Shown here: positions 55,581 through 64,000 of the stretch, one piece after another
How positions within the stretch are numbered: the stretch's first letter is position 1
How the letters are laid out: each line of letters opens with the position of its first letter
Notes under the pieces: model-generated
Seen by the model: only the letters and a program-made list of their open reading frames with translations
Databases searched by the model: none
What the model was told of the DNA's origin: nothing
Program-made: the position numbers and the translations under genes
NCBI GenBank assembly: GCA_973895155.1
Contig: OZ316895.1
Location: 2,294,001-2,358,000, forward strand
Reading direction: 5' to 3'
DNA: 64,000 nt
From: Marsupella aquatica
Taxonomy: Eukaryota; Marchantiophyta

Positions 55581-58149
55581 TCAATTTTTACTTAAGTTAG
55601 AAAGAAGCAAAATCTTTGAAGCCATTGAACCACACCAGCCCACATAAAAGCCCCATTGCCTCCCTCACTACGTACTCCTCATTCCTGTCCTGTGGTGGCT
55701 CAGCATAAAAGGTGGAGCACTTGGAATTCAATCTCATTCCTGAACATGTGCAAATTATAATGAGAACATAGAGGCAGTTGTGTACTAAGGTCATGCTTTT
55801 GGAGCATTATGGGCAATAATAGCCCTCAAGACTTGACCTAAACCTTTTGTTTTTCTGGGCATTATATCTCATAATGGCCCTCCAAATAGGACTTTGGCGT
55901 ATACATAAAGTTATTTTTTATTTTTCTCTTTGTATTGTATAGGGCATCAATTTTCCACAATGCCTCCCTTCTTTTGAGGAGGGGATTATCGGAAGTACCA
56001 CAAATCTAAGAAACTATGAAAGAGAAAAATTAGTTTAGCATTTAAAGATAAATAAAGATTGTCTTGAGAGTATAGAGATTGTATCCAAAATCTAATATAT
56101 TGCACGGCTGAATGTTTATTACGGACCCCATTAGAGGTCCCTTCCAAAATTTGAGACTCCACAGTGCGCCATGTCATCATGGCGTGCTACAAACAAGAAC
56201 AGATTTGTTTCCAAATTAAAATAACTACTCAATTAGTGTTTGTGGCAAGTTCTTGGTAAGATTTAGGGCGTCATGCCATAAAACATAATGTAATTTTATT
56301 TGACATAGCCGTTTTAGTTACCATAACCAACTCTGGCCGTCCTGATTCGCCATTGAAATAGTGCATAGGGACTTAGAACCTGGAGAGTCAAACACAGGAG
56401 CATTATATGTATTACATAACTGTTGCGCAACGCTAGCTAGTCATGTGGTAGTGCTGTTGCATTGCCAATTTATGATCAGCATGCATTTTAGTCTATCGAT
56501 CAGCGACTGAATCAGGAATGAATAGAATTGTGCTCACAGTAACTAGCCTGGATTTACCCTAAATTGTGAACGAGAGTACTAATCCAGACTGTAAAACTTA
56601 TCCATGGAAGGATAATTGCTTTGTTTGAGGTTTACATGGAAAGGCTTCACGAATCTAGAAACTCAAAAATTGTGCTCGGTCACTTTAGAATATTGGTCAT
56701 GACCAAATCCCCTACCTTCACAAATTTGGAGGGAAGATTTGAAGGGCTCAGTCGATCTGTTAATGAGCTTTGGCCTCGATCGAATAGCAACTGCAATTCA
56801 TGCATGTGATGTGTGCACTGGCTACAGGTACTATCATGCGTTAGAACCCTCAACATCATTGAGTTATGCTTATCGAATGTTGCATGTGTGAGTTACAGCT
56901 TAGCATTCTAATTATATTATGAATTTAAGCTTCCATGGAAGGGGAAACTAAGGGATCACAGAGCGTCAAGTTGATTTTAATTAGTAGGTACTTATTTCAA
57001 ATGACAATCTTTCAAAGGACACATGCAGGCCTATATATGTCCGGCTCCAACAATCTGATCAAACAAACATTTTTGAGGCATGCATAAAACCATATTATCT
57101 GAAACCATAATTGTCTGGTTACCAGTCGACTGATCGAGATGGTCATCATTAAGTTTAGGTCACCAACTTTTCACATTTCACAACTCTGCCTTCAATTTGT
57201 GATCTAATATTAATGGACCAGTTTGATGTCAATAGTCTTTGAGACGTTCTTTGATCAAAGCTGGCATAATTTATGAGCTTTGGTAGACAGCAAGGCAGAG
57301 ACAAGCGGGAAGACGAGGGTGTCATGAAATTAATGGGGATGCACAAACTACATTTGGGTCTAGATGGCTTGATTGGGGGCTCTTTACAATTTCTACTTCT
57401 AAACTTTAAAACCCTTGAGATTTTCTTGTGCGCATAGCAAGTATTGAATACTTTTGTCTTGCCCTAGCGTGGTTTTTGATTCATAACCAAATCCTGTCAA
57501 ATCAGATTGATTCATGTCATTCCAGTGGGACTTTTGGGGAGGCAAATTTGAGTTTGGTCATTCAGCATCACACATTGTCTAACACATATATCGACATCAC
57601 ACATTGTCCAACACATGTATCACTACTTTTCAATCTTAACATCTATTAAAACTACAAACACAAAGGAGATAGGCACCCACAAACTAATTTTCATTTTAAA
57701 CTTCTTCCAGGTTTTACCAATTATGTGCCATCTAATTGTTGCATGGCCCTTTAATTTTTCCATCCATTCAATAAATTTATTTTTCTTGTTTATCCCCAAA
57801 AGTCACCCAAGCTCTTTACGTATGTTAATGTTCTTGTTATCGGAATTGTGAGAATAAACCCCTCAAAACTTAGGTTGTTGCTCTCATTTTGGGGGGCACT
57901 ATATCTCACAATGCCCTCTAACCCAGACAGTATCCTATTCATACTTATATATGATGGCTTTTGACCATTATACTCTACAAAGGGTTTCATAGATTGAAGT
58001 TTTTTTCATATCCCCTACAGTGATTTATGGTCATGGGATATGACCAATCTTTATGGCCAAAAGCTATGGATTATTTTGCCATTGTTGTCCATCACATTTG
58101 AGATTTGATATTCCCTAGTGTATCTATCTAGTAAAGCCTAATGGAAAGC

Positions 58150-58640
58150 TAACATAAAGGCCCACAATCTAGCGTGAAGCTTCATCCTAGAGACTGGTTT
58201 TGGGAGTCCTAGAGAATGATTTTGGGAGCACAAATGTGGTTGGGGGTGGAACTGAAATTAGCAAGCTGGTACTTGTCTCTTTATGAGAATAGTTAAGGCA
58301 TTTGAACTAGTTCAGTATATAATCGCGGTCAAATATTAACATAAGGGCCTACTATATGGAGTGAAAGTCTCTATGAAGTGATACTGGGAGCATAGTTATG
58401 GTTGGGATGGAACTATAAATTGGCACTTTGGTACTCACCTATTTATGAGAACAGTTTGGGCATTCAAACTAGTTGACTCTATATTCACAATCTAAAGCTA
58501 CTCTTGAGGGCCTACAGTCTAGGGTGAAGTCTCTACACAATGACTCTAGGGGTTTTAGTGAAGTTTGGGGGTGTGACTGGAAAATGGGGATTGGGGGCAT
58601 GATGTGTCAAAGAAGACTTGAATTTCTTTACCCCAATTTG
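58150..58640. repeat. degenerate tandem repeat of about 160-170 bp, about three copies
   Basis: Recurring blocks are ggcc(t/c)ac...gtgaag...tctc, tttgggag/ctgggagca, tttatgagaa.agtt..ggcatt and aactagtt. The tttatgagaa blocks start near 58281 and 58442. Confidence 0.7.
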
Positions 58641-58720
58641 TGTTCAAAGAATGGGTACACGGGCTAGTTTCAAAAGCTAGAGAGGGACCGCTATTATTGT
58701 CTAAACACGGGTTGGTGTGT

Positions 58721-59060
58721 GGTAATCTGCAATTTTTAGTCTTTTCCTATTTGAGGAGTGTTAGGGAAAGAATTTTGAGGCAATAAGTGGCCACTCAGTA
58801 GGCACTCGGCCAATCAGATGGAGACTGCAAGCGCAACTAAGAGCAAGACCTCATGCATTTACGATCTTGATCTCAAGAACTTCCAACTCCTTGGTCTCTA
58901 CTTGGTAATTTGCATATCTTAATACGTTCTTGTTTGAGGGGAAGAGTTTTGACAGGGCACTCTCTAGTCACTCAGCCAATGGGATGGAGACCACAAGCAC
59001 AAGAAGTACAAGATCTGATGCATTTACAACCCTGTTCTCAAGGACTTCCAACTCAATCCA
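58721..59060. repeat. tandem duplication of about 185 bp, diverged
   Basis: The first copy (about 58721-58905) and second (about 58908-59060) share ggtaat.tgca, tttgagg, the cactc..ccaat motif, gatggaga.c.caagc, gatgcatttac and aacttccaactc-like stretches in the same order. Confidence 0.7.
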
Positions 59061-62000
59061 TTGGTCTTGTATCAATGATACTTTAAATGATAAATATTTT
59101 CAGCACTCATTGGGATTTTGGGAGAAAATGTCAATATATGTGGTCATTTATATTTGTGGCGCCCTCTTTTCCCGGCAAGCGCGACGGGGGAGCCACCGAT
59201 AATTTTCGAAGAGCGAGTATATTCGCTTTGTTCCACCATCGCAATTTGAAAGATTGGAACATTACATATATATATATATATACGTGGCGATTCATATAGA
59301 ATAGTTGCTTACGGGCCAAATAGATATATATATATATTTCTTTATTTCATTTATTTATTTATCTCTCTCTATATGGTCCAGAAACGAACTTCGATCCCCT
59401 TTCTTTTATACATAAGATGAAATTACTATTATTAGACAAGATATTAAGGATAGTAATAATTATTAGGTTCAGAATGAGAACTGATACTACTAAATACTGA
59501 GAATTTTTGAATGACTAATTTTTTCCAAGTCGGGAAACTCGACTTCAACTTTTTGTAAATAAAACTAAGAAGGGACCTTGACATCCTAGTAAATAATCCC
59601 GTTGGAAACCTTTGTAATTACGATGGGACCCTTCTCCCATATTGGGTCGAGCATTATGTGGCTAAAATAGTTTTTTTTAACTACGCTTTTATCTTCCACA
59701 TTTTCTTATCATTCGAGGCCTAGTGATTGATTGCATAACTTCAGGTATTAATACACATACATATACTAGCCTGGCTGCACACTCTTTGATGTTTAAGTGT
59801 TAGTCCCAGCAAGGCTGGATAAAGGGGGCCCTAGTTTGTTACTTCGTTGAGCATGAACACACTAGTAGCACTTCTTCACTGACCAATTAGGGAAAACAAA
59901 ATAAAATTGACCAAATAAGTTCCTTGAGAACAACTGTAAAGCAACTGATTGATAGACTAATTAAGATGGAAAGGTGATGTGGTGGGGCCAATGTACAACC
60001 AAACAGGAGTGATTTGGTATGGTGACCCTTCTACTCTCTAACATTAACCTTCTAAGCCAAAAATTCTAATCCCTACTTTCCCCTTTACTCTTCAATGAGA
60101 ACTATTTAAACCTTATGAACATGACCCCAGAAATATCATTACATCATGTGCATCCTTGGGTTCCTGATAGAGTGCATGAGCATCTTGTACAGTCAGAGAT
60201 GGAGGCTTGCCTGTTTGTCCGTCGAATGCCACACTCTTCCATGGAATTTTCTAATGTGTATATATATGTATGTAGTTTTATGTTGTTCTGACTCATGAAT
60301 ACTTTTGCACAAGTTTTGAGTGAGCCATGTAGAGTAGGTTGGCTTTAACCTTGAATGTGTGTGAATCCATACTAGACCAACCATGTCATTCTATGTACAT
60401 GGTTAACATGTTTGGAGATCTAGAGCCCTTCTTTTTGGATCTTGTTGGCCAACTCTCGATCTCTTATATCTTTCCATGGGTCTTCAAATAGATTGGGTTA
60501 ATTAAATTCTTTAAGCTCAGAACTCTTTGTTATATTCAAGTTAAATCCACCCTGAGGGTATCCTATTTAGATACAAACTAGGTGGTGGATTTGAAAAGTT
60601 TGGAAATGTCTAGCTGCCAATGCTGTTGGCATGGATGTAGTTGGCCAACACACTCATTCCACTAAATTACTGTTTGCTTTCTCCAAAAGTTTTAAGAGGG
60701 TCCAATACTATCCAAACCCTTGAAACAATCAATCATGACTTAAGACACTAAATGGATACTTCTCTAAAGAAATAGTTTACCCAAGTGTCACGATCGTAGG
60801 GGGGTTCACTAATTTTACTTGGACTGAGGGCCCAGGGCTTCTACCACCCAATCATGATTTGAGCCAACATATACTCACTTCCTCCAAAAGTTTCCTTGGG
60901 GTTTTCCCAATTTTTTTTGAATATCATGTGTCCATTACACACTTGATACACTGCCCCAAACCACAACCCACCACTTAGAAGGTCTGGATCCAAACCAAGA
61001 TGGTTTCTCCCATCAGAATGGTCCAATATATTAGAAATGAGTCAAGTTCCTGCGAGAGTTTCTGGCTTTGGTTAGTTTGGTCTTAATGGGGGCCTTATGA
61101 GGGTTAGTTAACCATTAATCACATTAGGATAAGATCCACTCAAATTAGGCCCACACATCTCAGCCCCTTAGGGGGTATAGGTTGGAGGGAGAATATTCTC
61201 TCCCTCATTTGTTACATGTACTTTCTCATGAACTATGGATGCTTCAAGAATTTCTCCATCATGGTGTCTTGTTGGTGTAGAGTGAGATTGGGTGCTCTCA
61301 TGTTCCACGTATGCTGTCTAGTCTAAACCGATGGTTTTTTACACATCCTAGCCCAAACTTCTGTTTGATTATATAAATACATCCCATGGCAAGCGTAGGC
61401 ACTGATGTGACTAGTTGATAAGCCCTTAGATTTTGACACCTTACCAAATTGGGGTGGTTTTAATAATTTGGCAAGATATAGTAAAACTTTGGGGTCAGTT
61501 TAAGATCCCTCCACCTGCCCCCCTCACCCCCCCAAAAAACAAAAAAAACAAACCTATTTTATTTACAAAGTTGCCCTTGCTCCCCGTTTCATAGATTAGT
61601 TTAACCTTTCCATGCTAATGGGAAGCCTTCCCATTGGTCACTTGGCTCTCAATAGCACCAACCTCTTCCCACCATTGACCAAGCCTCCTCCATTGTCCCA
61701 ATTTTACAAGTGGCAGGGACAACCTTTGGGCCCATTACTTTATCCAGTCCATGGGAGGGACAAGCACTAGGGTCCAATTGGCTCTGGTTGCACCTGTGAC
61801 ACATACCACGTGTAACCCACCCAAGAGGGTTTCAAATAGAACCCATGCCACCATTGAGGATCAAACTCTGGAGCTAAGTTGTTTGAGAAGGGATAGTTCA
61901 AATTCTCACCTGATATGCAATAACATCAATTTGCAACCAACCAGCACTGATCAGTTGACCCGGGGACGAGCCTATAACCAAGAGGTCCCAAGTTCAATCC

Positions 62001-63131
62001 CCCCCTCCACATTTAAAGGTTGTGGAGGGTGTGTGTCTGGATGAAATTTAGTGGTGGGAGTCCTGATTTTTCCTGAGCCCCACCCTCCTCAACCCCTAGC
62101 TGGTTGGCTTTGGGCTCTGTCCAACCCTCCTCCCTCCTGGTACTGGGTATGATGACCCCCCTTGTGGGCTACCCTACATAGGTGCTTTGGAGTTGATAAC
62201 GTATCCTATGCATGCTCAGGAGTTCATAATGTATCCTCTCTGTTGGATGGGTTAGCGTTGGTATTAAGGCAAAAAACATAAATATCAATTCGCACCCCCA
62301 TCTATCAAATCTTGTGTGTGTGGGGAACATGTCCCCCTGGATTTTTTAATAGGAGGAAATTCCAAGCTCGGGAGTCTCTATCGATGAACGTGTTTCAACG
62401 CATGAATGTGACTAAGGTAGGCGGAATCAATGACTCTGAATCGTGCAGTAGCTACGACATTACGATTCACAAGAGCAGCACGCATTTGCCATCGGATGGC
62501 CATTGTGTAAGTAGTGGAATCTACACTTTCGTTGATGCAGGGTGGGCGTTCTGTTGGAGTGTCCCATGCACCCGGCTCCGGCAAGTTACGAGCTTCGAAT
62601 GAGCACACTTGTTTCCCAGTTTACGCCGGACCGTCGAGACCCGTGTGCTCGAAAATGAGAAACATTGCTGCGAAATCTCCAGAAACTTCAGAAATGTTCT
62701 TTTGGGTGAACTTCCAGGGGAGACGAAGTCTCCACCGTCAGGGATTCCAAGTCCAATCTACAATTCACAGCACGAGGACAGCTTAGGAGAATTCTTTACG
62801 TGAATTATTATTTTTTGCCTTGAATACCGAAAGCTGACCCATCCAACAGAGGGTAGACGTGAAGTTTTTCCTGCAATCCCAGCCTCAATCGGCATTTCAC
62901 GAGCTTCATATAAGTGCTCATCTTTGCCTCAGTTTGGACCGCACCCGACCCAGAGGCTTGTAACCGAAGCTCAAGAGACCGCTGTAAGATCTCAAGAAAG
63001 TTGTTGTTCGGTGATTGTTCGGTGATTGTTCGGTGATTCTTCCAAGGGGGACGAATCTGAGTCCAATACACTATCGGCAGCGTCAAGAAAGCTAAGGAGA
63101 AATTGTTACATCAAGTTCGTCAGGCGAAGTC

Positions 63132-63689
63132 ATGCCAAGGAATACGAAGCCCCCTCCAAAGGGACCGAGTCCAGGTGGGAAGAAGGTGACGACTGACGTG
63201 CAGGAGTTCACTGCCCGCGCTATTGTTCTTGATAGAGAGATCCTCGAAGGCTTTTCAGCAGGAAGCAACGGATCCCGACTAGAGGAACGAAGTGAACAGG
63301 AGATTCGCTGCAATGATTCACTCAACACCGCTCTTGAGACAAAGAACGACGGCAAGAACGATGGTCATCACAGTGACGCTCCTGTGTCGAACAAGGCGTT
63401 TATTGGCGCAATCGCTGGACGTGAACTAACTGATACTGGAGTTGGCGCTGGCCCATGCCTAAAATCTTTCGAAGCGACAAGCCACTTTGTGTTAAATTCG
63501 AACATTGATACTGTCCCCGGGAAACGAGAAGCTGCCTGTATCAACGATTCGTCAGGAAAGATTGAGGCTCCGAAAGAGGGAAGTCCTGGTTCGAAGCAAA
63601 CTGACCACGCCAAAGATGTATCAGCACAAACTGAAGTCCCTGTGGGGGAAAGTTCTGGTACCACGCAAACTGCCTACGCCAAACCATGA
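63132..63689 (+). CDS. unrecognised single-exon protein, low complexity
   Basis: A 185-aa ORF with ATG at 63132 and a canonical AATAAA about 120 bp past its stop. The N-terminus is basic and Pro/Gly/Lys-rich (MPRNTKPPPKGPSPGGKK). The rest is polar, rich in Ser, Thr, Glu and Asn and probably disordered, with an imperfect C-terminal repeat (KEGSPGSKQTDHAKD and VGESSGTTQTAYAK). No signal peptide, membrane segment or known domain is seen. Upstream DNA from about 62585 is an old tandem duplication that may form its promoter or leader. Length and the poly(A) signal favour a real gene; lack of any family leaves it uncertain. Confidence 0.45.
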   Translation: MPRNTKPPPKGPSPGGKKVTTDVQEFTARAIVLDREILEGFSAGSNGSRLEERSEQEIRCNDSLNTALETKNDGKNDGHHSDAPVSNKAFIGAIAGRELTDTGVGAGPCLKSFEATSHFVLNSNIDTVPGKREAACINDSSGKIEAPKEGSPGSKQTDHAKDVSAQTEVPVGESSGTTQTAYAKP

Positions 63690-63812
63690 TAGTCCTCACT
63701 TTGTTGCAGAGCCCAAAGGACCTGGTTATGCAATCTTTTGACGTGAGCTAGTGCATATTCTGTGATCGTTTTTGAGATCGTGTTGTGTAACAAGCACAAT
63801 GCTGGACGAAAC

Positions 63813-63818
63813 AATAAA
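63813..63818 (+). terminator. poly(A) signal AATAAA
   Basis: A canonical AATAAA on the plus strand 124 bp after the stop of the 63132-63689 ORF. Confidence 0.5.
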
Positions 63819-64000
63819 GCTCTGAAGAGCCCATTCATGGCTCCTAACCCAGCCCATTGGTATTGTGTAATTGCATCAAGTATCTAAGTTTTCTGTGTAT
63901 CCGAGACGGGCTTGCTGAAGAAAGAGTTCGGAAAAATACAATATCCGGATCGTGACCTGCCACGGGAGGCTACAACAATCTATATCACTGGCTCATGCCT

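Larger units (their letters stand above)
55581..63131. other. long intergenic region, repeats only
   Basis: No exon with family similarity on either strand. It holds degenerate tandem repeats at about 58150-58640 and 58721-59060, AT microsatellites near 59265-59282 and 59326-59337, C- and A-rich tracts near 61510-61555, and an old duplication at about 62585-63060 next to the ORF at 63132. Confidence 0.5.

Noticed and set aside
61940-62010. tRNA-like boxes (cagttgacccgggg and gttcaatccc) suggesting a SINE
   Set aside because: Only the B-box-like motif fits well. The A box is poor, no cloverleaf can be drawn, and no ends or target duplication are visible.

Overview
This window is nuclear DNA from a land plant, most likely a moss. 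Genes are split by GT-AG introns, intergenic DNA is rich in repeats, and all recognisable proteins are plant types: CIPK kinase, plastid amidophosphoribosyltransferase, SEC31, plant-type cereblon, CYP74, ASR and a PLS-DYW PPR protein. The moss call rests mainly on the PPR protein. Its repetitive modules and DYW end read like the moss (Physcomitrium-type) editing factors I know; this is inference, and no species is claimed.

Layout. 12-126 (-) may be a first exon of a gene leaving the left edge. 2379-3632 (-) is a two-exon ASR (abscisic acid, stress, ripening) gene with a YG-rich repeat head. 10668-16871 (-) is a ten-exon cereblon gene (LON-N plus CULT). 19014-23060 (+) is a DYW-type PPR gene containing eight in-phase 303-bp units. 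25884-26872 is a non-autonomous inverted-repeat element. 27680-28999 (+) is an intronless-CDS CIPK. 30715-31363 (-) is a truncated CYP74 (allene oxide synthase type) pseudogene with stops and a frameshift. 32830-34786 (-) is amidophosphoribosyltransferase with a plastid transit-peptide exon. 38753-43029 is a complete PIF/Harbinger transposon with TTA target duplication, transposase, Myb-like ORF and a third unidentified ORF. 45583-54499 (-) is a 21-exon SEC31 gene. 54955-59060 is mostly decayed tandem repeats. 63132-63689 (+) is an unrecognised disordered protein ORF followed by a poly(A) signal.

The genes do not form a pathway. They are ordinary, separately transcribed plant genes: stress protection (ASR), substrate receptor for ubiquitination (cereblon), organelle RNA editing (PPR), calcium signalling (CIPK), purine synthesis (ATase) and ER-Golgi vesicle coats (SEC31). 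Exon models were built by hand from splice sites, reading phase and family similarity. In the cereblon, SEC31, ATase and ASR genes every junction keeps phase, which is strong internal support, but no transcript data or database search was available.
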